A DNA stretch of 64,000 nt from Ceratopteris richardii (Eukaryota; Streptophyta; Polypodiopsida; Polypodiales; Pteridaceae), in assembly GCA_020310875.1 (NCBI GenBank), contig CM035435.1:64331336-64395335 (forward strand), given 5' to 3'. The position numbers and the translations under genes were made by a program. Shown piece by piece: positions 51,576 through 62,754 of the stretch. Position 1 is the stretch's first letter. Every line of letters begins with the position of its first letter. The notes under the pieces are model-generated. The model had not been told where the DNA came from, did no database searches, and saw only the letters and a list, made by a program, of their open reading frames with translations.

Positions 51576-52315
51576 AGATAGGACTCAAAACCTAAAAACT
51601 TCAAAATTTTTTTAAAAGAGTTGAAGTGAAAAGGTAATGCCTAAAAACTTCAAAATTCTTTTAAAAGAGCTGAAGTGAAAAGATAATGCCTAAAAACTTC
51701 AAAATTCTTTTAAAAGAGCTTAAGTGAAAAGGTAATCTATCAAGATTACCTTTTTACTTAAGCTTTTAGACTTTAGGATAAATATCACTCACACATCAAT
51801 GTGAATATAAAATAGGGTGGTATGGGACACCAAGATTGATGTAGGGAAGATGGTATGGGACATCGGACCATGGAATGATAATTATCTTGTAGTCCTAGTA
51901 TGAATCTTGAAGTTAAATTCAAGAAGGATAAAAGAATGATCTCAATATACTTCAAGATCAAGGAAATAGAAGATATGAAGTGGGTAACTTCAAAGATCTT
52001 CTTTTTCAAATAAAGACTTGTTCTTACTTGAATTATGAGACACTTCAAGATTAAGTGTTGTTGATCAAAAACATTTGTTACATTTCTAAAGAAGGACTTT
52101 AACATTGAAATGATCCTTTCAGCTAAGGGTAGATTGATTAAGTCAGGCAGTAAGTTCCTAGTATAACTTGATAACTTCAAATCCTTTGACTCAAAGAAAT
52201 GCACAAGAATTGCATTCCTAATAAGCAGTCATAAAGATTGAATATAGGCATGAATTTAGTCTCAAGTGAAGCATTATTTAAGTAAGAAACTCATCAATAG
52301 AACCTTAGTGGGTCG
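51576..52315 (+). repeat. Repeat X, right copy
   Basis: Matches 18650-19417 in the same orientation with local indels. It has three copies of the 49-bp unit (51591, 51640, 51689) and ends with a strong inverted repeat (51717-51764). After GTGGGTCGACAC it continues into sequence not seen on the left, where copia 1 begins instead. Confidence 0.7.
51717..51764. repeat. Inverted repeat with 22-bp arms
   Basis: Arms 51717-51738 and 51743-51764 pair at 21 of 22 positions around ATCA. The right arm is absent from the left copy of repeat X. Confidence 0.85.
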
Positions 52316-52954
52316 ACACACTGATGTTAGATACCACACTAGTATCTTGTGGTTGGATGATGTTTTAGATTTGCTCTAAATCTTTTTGAGAATCCATTTT
52401 ATTTCTCTTAAAGATAAAAAAAATTGCTTCAATACCTTGTTGAAATAGATCTTTGTGAAGTTAAAGTCACAAGTCATCTAGAATTTGACTCGTACAAAGT
52501 ATACATATCTTTGAAGTTTGAATTGGTTGTATAGAGTTTTAGTTCTCTCTTTTCGCTTTCCAAATATTTTGGATTTGACTAAGATATGGTATCTGGTTCT
52601 TTTCACAAAAGTCAGGGGTTAGCCAGTTAGAACTAAGTAACTAAACTAAACATCCTAGATAGATGTTTTAGTACAAGAACTTATTCAATCTTCAAAATAT
52701 GACAAGTCCAAGATTGACTTATTCATTTGGATTTGCTTATCATTATTAGCATAACTCTCATAGCTTTCTAGAGTTCAGTACACTCTAGAACAGTGAAGTT
52801 AGAAATTGCTCATAAGATTGACAATTCCCAAGAACTTTTAGCTAAAGTCTTTGAGAAAAGTGTCCTCAGTCGGACAAATTTTTATCTTTGAATTTGACTT
52901 GGTCAAGATATGGTATGGTTGTTCACAAGTCAATGGTATATTTTCTCCTCTAGT
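52316..52954. other. Unassigned sequence next to truncated element G
   Basis: AT-rich, no open frame of note and no recognisable LTR. The aORF of G stops matching at about 52950, so the 3' end and LTR of G are missing here. Confidence 0.3.
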
Positions 52955-54243
52955 TTACTGCTGTTGTAACTGCCTCTTCTCCTTCTCTAAATTAATGAAT
53001 CTCTCCTGTAGTGTTTCATGATTTCTGAACAAGCTCGTATGTTGGGCATCTAGATGCTTGTAATGTTGTTGTACTTGAGTTATACATTGGTACATATTAT
53101 TAAATACACTATTAACGGGAGTGGGTGCGAGAAGGGTGTTGAATGCAGAGGGGTAGGGAAAAGGGAATGGGAGTGTGTATGTTGTGCTCGAAAAGGGTGA
53201 AGTGGGTGGTGGGGGAATGGGAGACTGTGGAAATATGGGGGGAGGGAGAGGTGCGGAAGTAGGTGATATGTCCATGACGTCATATGTGGATGCAGTCATG
53301 GGAGTGATTGTGAACATGGGAATCGTCGGTGTAGTGATGGTTGTGAAGGTGCAAAGTGGTGTGTGTAGTTGTGAATATGGACCGCCATGGAGCGTGATCG
53401 GGGGAATGGGAATTTCAGCGGCTATAGTTAGAATTACCGTGTCAGTGGTAGTATTTACAATAGGGGTGGTGATAAGTTCTACGGATTGTGAGGGTTGACT
53501 CACAGTCTGTGCTTCGGTATGGGAAGTGGAATCTGAGGTGGTGACGGTGGTGGTGACACTGGTAGTGGGAGGTGAAGGTGGTGGAGTTGGAGGTAGGGGT
53601 GGTAAAGGGGGTGACGGGGGTGCACTTAAGGTATGGGCTTCCTCAGTGTCATGAATGGTTTGAGTCGTGCCCGTGGTCGTGGATGTGGTGCCTTGTGGTT
53701 CTGATACCAATACATTCATTTGTTTCCCTGATCGAGGGGGGCTTCTGCCGTATCTTCTCTCTGATCTTCGGGAGTGCGCAAGAGCGGTATGCACCATCTC
53801 AGGTACCCCTAATGTGTCAGCGATCATGTCAAGGGTTGCTCTATATTGCTCATCCACCCCTTCCTCTTCAAGGATTTGGTTCATGAGGGATTTTCCTGCT
53901 GCCAGGGACAGTTTGTGTTGTTCTTGAACTCGTTTGATGGTATCATATAGCTTTTTCAGTTGCTTCGTATAAGCAGGGGCTCCTTCAAGTTCCTGTACGA
54001 CTTCTTGCTCATACTCATGCTCTTCTTCGTCAGACAGTCCTTCTTGTTCATCCTCTTGATCCTCTTTTGCAGTCTCCTCTTCATCATCATCCACTTTGAC
54101 TACTTCTAGTTGGACTGGATGGGGTTGGTCTGTGACTGTCTGTTGCCCGCTTGCCTATTCTGCCTCAACTTCTAAATTAGTAGCATTAATTATTCTGGCT
54201 ACCTCCTCATCAGTTAGATCTTCTAGTGTGAAGCCATGAGGGA
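52955..54243 (-). pseudogene. Element G aORF, C-terminal part
   Basis: Continues the aORF in another frame: LEFPHGFTLEDLTDEEVARI (compare PEQVARYKELGLED of family A), one TAG near 54155, an acidic stretch (DDDEEETAKEDQEDEQE), a Pro/Thr-rich region, and a short coiled coil ending KEKRQLQQQ. The long coiled coil and C-terminal domain of family A are not reached. Confidence 0.7.
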
Positions 54244-54246
54244 ACT

Positions 54247-55368
54247 CTAGGTCGGTGGGTATAGGTGGAAACACCAAATTCGGTCCTTCTGCCTTGGTAA
54301 TCTGATAGTGAAGGGTTGCACTCGCCTTGGGAGTCGGGGAGTTGTCTCTGGTGTCAATGTAGCACCACGGGCCTGTGCACAGGGCATCTGAACTGCTCCC
54401 CTCATTTTCTTGGACGGAGGCCCAGCGGTTGATAGTCTACGTTGGAATTCTTGCACCCTGGTCCAAACAAGTGCCCGTTGAATTGGCACATCATATGCCA
54501 AGTAGCGGTAAACAATCCTTGTAAGAGCACAACATCCATGAAGCACTGACTTTTGCTTCTTATACCACCGTTGATGTGCCAAGTGTATTTGGTCGATAAT
54601 CCAATGCGGCATGCTTATTGTCAAATCAAAGGTGTCTGCTAGGTACAAACTAAACCATATCTTCTTGGGTGGCATTGTGAACCTCTCTTGAACGGGGAAC
54701 GCGAAATGCTGCATGCACATTCGAAGATGAATGGCAATAGTTGGTGTCATTGCCACCATGTCCTTTAGTTTAGTCAGGTTCCTGTTTTTCATGTTGTCGG
54801 GCACCATGGACTCCTTCTCTGTGGGGATATGCATGCCTTTCATCTCGAGAGCTTCTCTTACCAAATTGTTAGTCAACTTGAAGCGCTTCAGTTCATTACC
54901 CCGCGTAAGAGATGGTAAGACAAAGGTGTTGTATCCCTTTTTCTCCTTACTCGGAGTAAGGGTGCTAATCAAGTATGAGCATCTTAGAAAGTCGGGCTTT
55001 GGTAGTTGAGCTTTGAAATAATCATATAGGCCTGCCTTCTTCCATATTGGTTTCAAGCCTTCATTATTTTGAAGTTTCTCAAATTCCCTGGTGAAGAAGT
55101 GATACCTACCCCAGCGCCCGTTGAACTCTATCTCTGCCTCCCACAGGTAAGTGCCTTCTCCCAGAGGTCCTGCCACATCACTGAACCAATGTGAGTTTTT
55201 GCTGACTGGCATTGTGTGCCCCTGTGGAGGATTCTGAATAGGTATGGCATGTAATGCTCTCAATGCCACTGGGCGTTCCTTCAATTCCTCCTCAATGGGA
55301 AGACTTTCAATGTCCATGATCTGAGGGCTGGTTCCTGCCTGGGAGCTCGTTCCTATAGCCTCGGCCAT
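54247..55368 (-). pseudogene. Element G aORF, N-terminal part (unknown protein)
   Basis: ATG at 55368 (MAEAIGTSSQAGTSPQ), just downstream of a strong 3' splice-site-like CATTTGTATATTCTCACAG. It has HWFSDVAGP, then a Trp/Tyr-rich globular region (GRWGRYHFFTREFEKLQ), then MQHFAFPVQERFTMPPKK, which aligns with HQHFCFPN of family A copy 1. A basic linker (SKKMRG) follows, as in family A. A frameshift near 54330 joins it to the next block. I know no domain of this type; position after pol suggests an accessory or env-like role, but no signal peptide or membrane anchor is visible. Confidence 0.75.
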
Positions 55369-55601
55369 CTTGAAGGGATTGCTCACCGGTTCTGTGAGAA
55401 TATACAAATGAAGGTTAACATTGCAAATGGACACTAAGTGGTCACGTGTCCCTGTTACAACATTAACATGAGGTTTTAGTGATATGTTAGTTAGTTAGTG
55501 AGTGCTCGGTGGTTGTGGGTGTGGTTAGGGGATGGATTGTCCTAAAAGCTAAATGGAAAGATGCAGTGTGAGAATGACGCAGTTAGTGGGTGGAGGTGAA
55601 T
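55369..55601 (-). promoter_or_regulatory. Spacer with candidate splice acceptor for the aORF
   Basis: The minus strand reads a pyrimidine-rich CTTCATTTGTATATTCTCACAG ending at 55392, 24 bases before the aORF ATG. Family A copy 2 has an AG directly before its ATG at the same place. This fits expression of the aORF from a spliced RNA. Confidence 0.35.
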
Positions 55602-56198
55602 TTACAAGTGGGGGTCGGGGGGTTTATTACAAGCTTTGGGCAGCCAAACACAGTGGATGGCTTTTAGTTTTAGTTCGATGGAGACTCTCGAGGGCTTTGT
55701 GAGAGTGTCTGCTTGGAAATGAGGCTTTTTAGGGACCCAATTACAAGTGATTCTACTCGTGCTCATGGGTGAATATGTGTTCATGCGTGATGTATAAGAA
55801 TGGGTATCAGATGTTCGAGTGAGTGAACCATGTTGTACAGGGTGTGGTCTCTGTGTAGCTATTTGAGCCCGCAAGCAAGCCTTAGGCACCCAAATTTGTG
55901 TTGATTGTGAGCTAGCCTTGATCGACTTCTTGGCTACCTAGATAGACTTCACTTTCACTGGGGAATTTTTGGTAGACTTCTTATTAGTGTTGTGCTGTTG
56001 ATCACTAATAGGAAGTTGAGCCAATTGTTGTGGCTTAATCACAATAGGATGCTCGCCTTTCCGCACCCACACTTGTTTTGATGGTTGAGACACCGTGCTT
56101 TGTATTTTCTTTTGACTTCGAGCATAAGTCCTCTGCTTCCTCTGCATTTGATCCACCTTTGGTTGTTGTGTCCCTATGGTTTTTGGAAAAGAAGGGAG
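55602..56198 (-). pseudogene. Element G pol C-terminal extension with WVPK-like repeats
   Basis: It is in frame with the preceding block, separated only by stops at 56199 and 55938. Four similar motifs occur: QVWVRKGEH, QIWVPKACL, CNWVPKKPH and CVWLPKACN, spaced 30-65 residues apart in a Gln/Lys/Ser-rich background. Possibly a short nucleic-acid-binding or structural repeat; function unknown. Confidence 0.5.
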
Positions 56199-57458
56199 TT
56201 ATGTCGCATCCTTGACTTCTTTGTTGAGATAATCATTCCTCTGCATCACATAGTTTCGGACAAGAATAACATGGTCATCTTCATGTGTACTCCTGGAAGG
56301 ACCAGGAGTGTGTGCCTTTCCTAGTTCCTTGAGTGCTCCATTGTCTAACTCAACTATAATTCGACTCTGATTTACCAATACCTGACGAAGTCCACTTCTT
56401 AGGTTTAGGTTGACTGCATGGTCATAGATCCAGTCTTGACCCAAGACAAGGGGCTCAGTGAGATCCTCATCTTGACACACTAGTACTTTAACTGTCAATA
56501 AAACATCTTGAATGAAGACAGGAAGTTCCACCTCGCCCATGCAAGGGGTTTCCATGCCTCCCAGTCCTACGAGATATGCTTCTATAGGATTGACATTTAA
56601 TTTCAACATTTGACAGTAAGAAAATTTAACAGCACTAGTGGCGGCACCTGAGTCAATCAAGGCCCTTACAGTCCTTGCACTCTTTCCTTGTCCTATTTCT
56701 AAAGTTACAAAAGGGCATCGGTCAATTATTCTATGAGAGCTAATACCTGAAACTTCACTCATAGCCATAGGATATATTGGATCTGCATACGCGTCGGTCC
56801 TAGGTTGATCTCTACCCTGTCTTCTCAATTTCATTCTTCGGATGCGTTCCAATGCTTCTACCTGTGCCTCTTCTCGAATTCGTTTTTCCTCTTCTTTAGT
56901 TTTCTTGGCAGTGTTGAGTCGATTTAACATCTCTTCAGTCAGGGGTTCTTGATATAACTTGACTCTGCATCCGCTTATGTAACTAGGGAGAACATCACCT
57001 TCTAGAGTAGCTAATTGAACTGCTCCACTAGTTGAGATCCTATTAATGATCATAGGTCCATAACCACGCTTTTCTAGTTTCCTCGCATGTTGTTTCAACG
57101 TGTAGACTAAAACTAGATCTCCTGGTTTCAAGCCCTTATCCTTCACATGGGCATCAAAGTATGCCTTTTGTCGTTTCTTAGCTGCATATATCCCTGCGAT
57201 AGCCCTCAGTCTTGTTTCACCTAGCCGTTCAAGGTCAAAGATTCTAGATGAGAGCTCATGGCCTGTCCACTCGTGCTCCTGAGCTACTCTCAGTGTTGGT
57301 ATTAGGAAATCCAATGGTAGCACTGCATTTTGGCCAAATACCATTTGAAAGGGGTTGGCTTGGAGCACCGTTTTATAGGCAACTCTGTATGCCCAAACAG
57401 CATGGTGTAGCTGTTTGTTCCAATCGGAGCGTTTATTATTCACTAATTTGGTAAGCAC
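56199..57458 (-). pseudogene. Element G integrase C terminus followed by protease-like domain
   Basis: It opens with the integrase tail (RSDWNKQLHHAVWAYRVAYK, then FGQNAVLPLDFLIPT and KPGDLVLVYTLKQHARKLEK). After a basic coiled linker comes a retropepsin-like segment: FVTLEIGQGKSARTVRALID, SGAATSAV (catalytic Asp codon at 56652-56654), then PLVLGQDWIYDHAVNLNLRS. This is the DSGA...LG.DW pattern of LTR-element proteases. No DSG or DTG motif is present between gag and RT in the same element. It is in frame with the preceding integrase ORF apart from one stop near 57510. Confidence 0.8.
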
Positions 57459-57509
57459 ATTGCATAGAATCTTGTTTGTGCTTTCGGCTTGCCCATTAGC
57501 TTGTGGGTG

Positions 57510-58766
57510 TTAGGGGGCAGACTTCTTGTGTATTACCAAGAACTCTTGGAGCAGATTTTCAATAACTTCATTCAAGAAGTGAGTCCCTCTATCGCTAACT
57601 AGCTCTATAGGTAGCCTGTATCTAGTGAACACATTCTCAAATAAGAACTTAGCGGTCGTCTGAGCATCATTCTTTGTCATAGCTTTTACCTCTACCCACT
57701 TGGTTAGATAGTCTGTGGCCACAATGATATATTCAGCATGTGGACCCTTAGCTGGGGGATTAATCGGACCAACAAAGTCTATTCCCCACTTAGAGAATGC
57801 ACGTCCACCCATCATAGGTTTCAGAGGCATCTCATCTTTGCATATAGGATATTGAGTTCGCTGACAAACATCACATCTCTTCACATAGTTATGTGCATCC
57901 ATGTGAAGGGTAGGCCACCACAAGCTTGCAAATAGGATTGCCTTGATCACCCAATCTGGACCAAAATGTCCTCCTGCTATACCCTGGTGAGTCGTTTCCA
58001 GGATCTTAAGGTATTCACTCTCATGGACACACAATCTTAGGTAACCATCTTTACCACGCTTGTATAAATTATCATCAATAAGTGAGTAGTGTAGAGCTTC
58101 TTGTTCCAAACTTCTTTGTCTGGCCAATGTCATATCTTGAGGGAATGTTCTTGTCCTCAAGAAGGCTACTAATGGTTCACTCCAATCTGGCACTATGGAC
58201 ACTTGATAAAGAGTGGCATGTTCCACAAGTGGTTTAGTGCAGCAGATTGGGCATTCCTTGCACAACTTTTGGACATCAGCTTCCATAGTCGGCCAATGCA
58301 CTCCAAGTCTCCTTAGTGTCTGTAGGGTTCGTTGCTTTGAGTAGTGTTGCTCTAATGCACCTACATGTGCTAATTGCAACCATTTAGCATACTCATCCTC
58401 TTCCACACAACAAGCCAAGATCCCTTGCTCTGTATGCTTGTACATACTTCCTGCCATGATGTGGTACTTTTGGGCCTTTACTACCTCCGTATCTTGAGTG
58501 TTTATGACTGGGTGGTTAGGCCCGTATGTCAATACTGGCACTAATGGCTTAGCCCACTGAGGTACAACTTCCAAATTAAACAAGTAAGCATCAGGGAGGT
58601 CATCTGACACTCCTTGTGGGGCTTCTCCAGATGTGAGCCTAGAGAGGTGGTCTGCTCTCAAGTGAGTCTTGCCTTTCCTCACCACGACTTCAAAATCATA
58701 CTCCATTAGCAAGAGGAACCATCTTACTAATCTGCCTGTATTGCATGGTTTGTTTACCAAGTACAA
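57510..58766 (-). pseudogene. Element G RNase H end, duplicated zinc module, integrase core
   Basis: Residues 1-44 finish RNase H (MYLVNKPCNTGR, THLRADHLSRL). Residues 101-175 and 226-301 are two versions of the integrase N-terminal zinc module, both with HX6HX30CX2C spacing (H134, H141, C172, C175; H260, H267, C298, C301) and a WPT motif. The core has D330 (GIDFVGP) and D392 (SDRGTHF). A TAA at the end replaces a codon before HPQANGQAE, whose Glu lies 35 residues after D392, so the DD35E triad is complete apart from the stop. Confidence 0.85.
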
Positions 58767-59515
58767 TAATGCCTGATGATCAGTAAAAAAAACTTAAACT
58801 TATTTGCGAGCAAGTAATGTCTAAACTTTTTGACCACATACACCATGCCTAATCCTTCCCGTTCAATGGTGGTATAATTTCGTTCAGCTGTATTCAATTG
58901 TCTACTAGCATAGGCAATTGGAAGATCCATATTACCTTCGCTAGTCGGTTGTGCGAGTACACATCCAATAGCATAATTGGATGCATCCACATGAACATGA
59001 AAGGGCTTATTCCAATCTGGTGTGTTCAACATTGGTGCTGGACACACTCTTCTTTTGAGCTCATTGAAGGAGTTCTCACATTCTTCAGTCCACTCGAAAT
59101 TGGTTAAAAGTCCGTACAGAGGCTTTGCAATGATGGCATACATATGTATAAAACGTCGGTAATAACCACAATGCCCCATGAAAGCTTGCACTTCTTTGAC
59201 ATTCTTTGGCCTAGGTAGCTCTGATATAGCTTTCACTTTCTCCTCATCCGTGGATATGCCATTCTTTGACACTATGTGTCCTAGAATCTTGCCTTGCCTG
59301 ACCATGAAAACACACTTTTTTGGGTTCAAGCAGACTTGATATTCTCTACATTTGTCAAAGATTTGCCTGAGTTCAGGGATATGGGTTTGTCTAATGTTGG
59401 AATGAGCAGAAAGATCATCCACATAGACCTCTAAGTTCTTCCTCAAGAACTCTTTAAATACATGGCACATCAATCTCTGGAAGGTTACAGGAGCATTGGT
59501 AAGCCCAAATGGCAT
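58754..59515 (-). pseudogene. Element G RT palm and RNase H
   Basis: MPFGLTNAPVTFQRLMCHVF and the catalytic YVDDL are intact, followed by the RT connection (KEVQAFMGHCGYYRRFI) and RNase H (FHVHVDASNYAIGCVLAQ, ERNYTTIEREGLG). The frame is lost at an eight-T run near 58790, where FKFF should pass into TDHQALL of the next block. Confidence 0.88.
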
Positions 59516-59563
59516 TACCCTAAAGGCAAATATGCCCCATTCTGTGGCAAAAGCAGTCTTATG

Positions 59564-59890
59564 CTAGTCCTCGGGAGCAATGGCTACCTGATTGTAGCCA
59601 GAAAATCCGTCAAGGAAACTGTATACTTCCTTGCCTGCTACTCTTTCTAAGAGATGTTCCGTGATAGGAAGCGGATAGTTATCTCGAATAGTGGCTGCAT
59701 TAACCTTCTTCAAGTTAATGCACACACATAACTTTCCATTCTTCTTGGGCACAACTATGATGGGGGATACCCACTCCGTGTGCTCAATTTCATAGATGAA
59801 TCCAACTTCTACTAGTCTATCTATCTCCTCTTTGATCTTGGCAGCATAATTATCATTATGTGTATGGCTTTTGCTTAGAGGGTTTGGCAT
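59564..59890 (-). pseudogene. Element G RT fingers
   Basis: IVVPKKNGKLCVCINLKKVN and SFLDGFSGYNQVAIAPED, then a TAG that replaces a Gln codon before HKTAFATEWG. It continues in frame to the palm block. Confidence 0.88.
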
Positions 59891-60728
59891 CTGAGGTCAT
59901 GGGGATAGTGTGTGAGCATATGTCAGGGTCTACACCTTTCAAATCCTTGTAACTCCAAGCAAATACATCTCTGTACTCCCTTAGCAAGGCTATCAATTCC
60001 TCCTCTTCTTCTTCCATCAGGTCATGTCCTATGTAGGTGCACCTTTCTTCTCCTTCCTCTATGGCTACAACTATTTTCTTGGTGGTTTCTTTGTTATCAT
60101 AGGCCTCTCCTGATTGAGCCTCACGTTTAGGCATTCTTATCATGACTCTTCTATCGTCTATTTCATATTTCTTAAAGTTTTCAGGAACCTCAAACAAAGA
60201 TTCTTCTTCTTCTGGTGGGACTCCTCTCTTCTTCCTTTTCTTAACTTCGCTCTTAGCGGTCACTTGTGTGGTTAACCTCACTTCTTTTATAAGCTCCTCG
60301 TGTCTCTGAGGATGAGCTTCTACTTCATAGAAGTATTCTTCATCTGACGCAAAGGGTGGGTCCATGATGATTGACTCTAGGTCGGAGTCACTTGCATCCT
60401 CAAATGCATCAGGGCTAGGTTCGCATTCTTCTAAAACCGAATCTCCCATGATTGGCTCTATTGAGAAAACTAACAGGCATGGGGCAATCACGAATGAGGT
60501 GATCTCCCTGACATCTATAGCATGGTCCTCTAGGGAATGGGGGTCGTGCCTACCTAGGTTGAGGTCTAGAGTTGGGGTTTGCGTACATGACATTTGCATA
60601 CTCTGGGTCCCAACTAGGCTCACTCGGTTCTTCACTATAGTAGGACTCGCCATGTTCAAGAGACTGCATGTAGTAAGCTTGGGGGCTATCAATATGTGTA
60701 GAGCCAAAGCTATGGTCACTGGGGTCAC
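59856..60728 (-). pseudogene. Element G acidic spacer before RT
   Basis: Occupies the place where Ty3/gypsy elements normally have protease, but reads as acidic and low-complexity (EDASDSDLESI, EEEEEELIALL) and ends in the standard pre-RT motif REYRDVFAWSYKDLKGVDPD. No protease active-site motif is seen in this or the overlapping frames. Confidence 0.7.
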
Positions 60729-61299
60729 TTTTAGAAAGTAACGGTGTTACTGGCACTATGGCTCTATTCAGGTTTTCTTCTGCAGCTGCATACTTTACAG
60801 GAATTACATTAGTTGGAGCAGGGGGTTGTAGTGCTAACACTGGTTGAGGTCTCTGCTGGGCCTGATATTGTGGTTGATAGGTTTGTTGAGGCCTAGCATA
60901 CTGTTGTGGTGGGTACTCGTTCTGATATCTTCCCTGTTGTGGATAGGGCTGAGAGTAGGTTTGCCTAACCGCTTGCTTATTGTAGGGGAAATCTTGCACA
61001 GTGTGATTTGTGTATCTCTGTTTTATGGTGCAGTATTGGCTATTGGGATTCACTTGGGGTTGAGCCATAATGGGACAGACGTTCACCATATGGTCACCTC
61101 CACAAGTATAACATCTTTTCACTGTGGCAAACCTTGGGATTTGTTTGCTAGAGACTCCTAACTTCTGAGCTACTTTTTCTACGAGTTCCTCAATAGATGT
61201 GGACTGCGAGGAAGAGAGGCTAGTAGAACTATTTGAATCTTTGTAGATTTTGGAAAGTTCTAATTCCTCCCCTAGGTTATCCTCGATGTCGATGCACAT
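60550..61299 (-). pseudogene. Element G nucleocapsid with zinc knuckle
   Basis: CYTCGGDHMVNVC near 61080-61115 is a zinc knuckle one residue shorter than usual (CX2CX3HX4C). It is followed by a Gln/Pro/Tyr-rich tail. Confidence 0.75.
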
Positions 61300-61387
61300 G
61301 CGTACACTCTTCGATGGTCCTAGGGTCTTTTAAGTACACATATGATCTCAACTTTGTACTCAGCAATCCATCTAGGAATAAACCCAC

Positions 61388-61801
61388 TTATTTGGCTGGA
61401 GTGGGTAGCTCCGGAATTGGAAATCTCTCTAGATATTGTCTAAATCTTCTTCCTGCAAGTCTAACCGTCTCTTGAGGAGTTTGCTTGAAGTTGTGAATCA
61501 GTGAGGAAGTGTTATGCCTTATGCCCCTCTTAGAGAATTCAATAATGAATGCCTCTAGAAGTTGGTCTATGCTCCTGAAGTGTCTCTCATTCAAGGGTTT
61601 AAACCACGTAAGGGCTGTGTTCCTAAGGGTTAGACCAAAGGCATTGTATTGCGTGAATAGGTCCACTTGTTTAGCTCTCAAGACTTGTCTAAATTCGGCC
61701 ACATGATCGTATGGATCTCTAGTGCCATCAAAGTAATTCTTCATGGACTTAACCAGTTGTGTAGGTCTCAAGGTTCTGGTGTGTTCCCTCGGCCTTGGCA
61801 A
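61388..61801 (-). pseudogene. Element G gag core
   Basis: Retrotransposon gag core: LVKSMKNYFDGTRDPYDHVA, LRNTALTWFKPLNERHFRSI, AFIIEFSKRGIRHNTSSLI and QTPQETVRLAGRRFRQYLER. Its frame is open upstream into an Arg/Glu-rich linker. A TAA at 61388 cuts it from the nucleocapsid block. Confidence 0.85.
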
Positions 61802-61890
61802 AGGAAAATCATCAGCATTTCTTATGTTCCTTGGAACTCTAGTTCTCTCTGTTTCTTCTCTATCCGTCTCTGCTCGTGTTCGTTCTCTTC

Positions 61891-62754
61891 CTATTGGGCT
61901 CGTGTTCGTCTATCTCTACTTCTATCCCTCTGAGATCCATGAGCTTGGGATGTTCCCGCTCCTTGGTGGCCAAAAGAGACATTAGATCTTGGTTGGGGAA
62001 AAATAAACTCTCCCTTCCAAGTGTAGGCATGCCTACCGTTCTCTCTTTCCGAAGTGTTGTCTAAATAGGTCACTTTGCCTAGGCTATTAGGATCTTTGAA
62101 TTCATAGATCGTGATCGTCCCTATCTCATTAAGCTGAACAGGCTTATACCTCCAAAAGGCTTCATCGATCTCTCGGTTCAAGAGCAGGTCTATGCTCTTG
62201 TTGTCCTGGGGGATCCATTCTGGTGTGAGGATTCTAGTGAGAACTGATTTGCCTCGAGGAGTTTTAGGTTCTACACCCATGTTCCCTTGCTCTAGGTCAC
62301 CTAAGTCCGTTTCTGGGATCACATTTCCAAATTCATCTATCTTGTCCGGGTGACTGGTGACTACATATATGGTTCCTTCTTTGTCCAAGTATGCTCCATT
62401 TTCAAATTTGGCTGCTGGACGTCCTAGTCCAATGGGTTGGCCAGGATTTTTAATTTGGACCACGGACCTTCCTAGGCCGTCCTCATAGATGCTAGCACCT
62501 AATCGATTGGTCCTAAGGTATTCCAGCTGCGTCTTGTAGGGGCCTTCTACCCTATGTAAGTATGGCACACCTGAACTTCTTGTGGGTCTCTCCATACCTT
62601 GAGACATCTCTGACTCACTAGTCTCAGAGCTAGGGTAGTACGAATGATGGCTCAACTGTTGGGCCCAAGACCTAGCAGTATGATTGACACTAGCCTCTGA
62701 AGATCTAAGACTTTGTCTATCTCTCCCTAGGTGTCGTCCTGATCTAAGGTTCAT
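61891..62754 (-). pseudogene. Element G gag N-terminal extension
   Basis: ATG at 62754 (MNLRSGRHLGRDRQSLRSS). About 285 residues with no recognised domain; it includes EWIPQDNKSIDLLLNREIDE and a basic, Arg-rich end. It precedes the gag core, from which it is separated by a frameshift near 61890. Confidence 0.6.

Larger units (their letters stand above)
52955..62754 (-). mobile_element. Element G: Ty3/gypsy retrotransposon with rearranged domain order (minus strand)
   Basis: Minus-strand order: gag with a long N-terminal extension, zinc knuckle, acidic spacer, RT, RNase H, two integrase zinc modules, integrase core, integrase C terminus, protease-like domain, WVPK-type repeat extension, then the unknown aORF. 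Stops and frameshifts are few. The 3' end is truncated near 52950, and I could not locate a 5' LTR boundary or primer site right of 62754. Confidence 0.85.
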
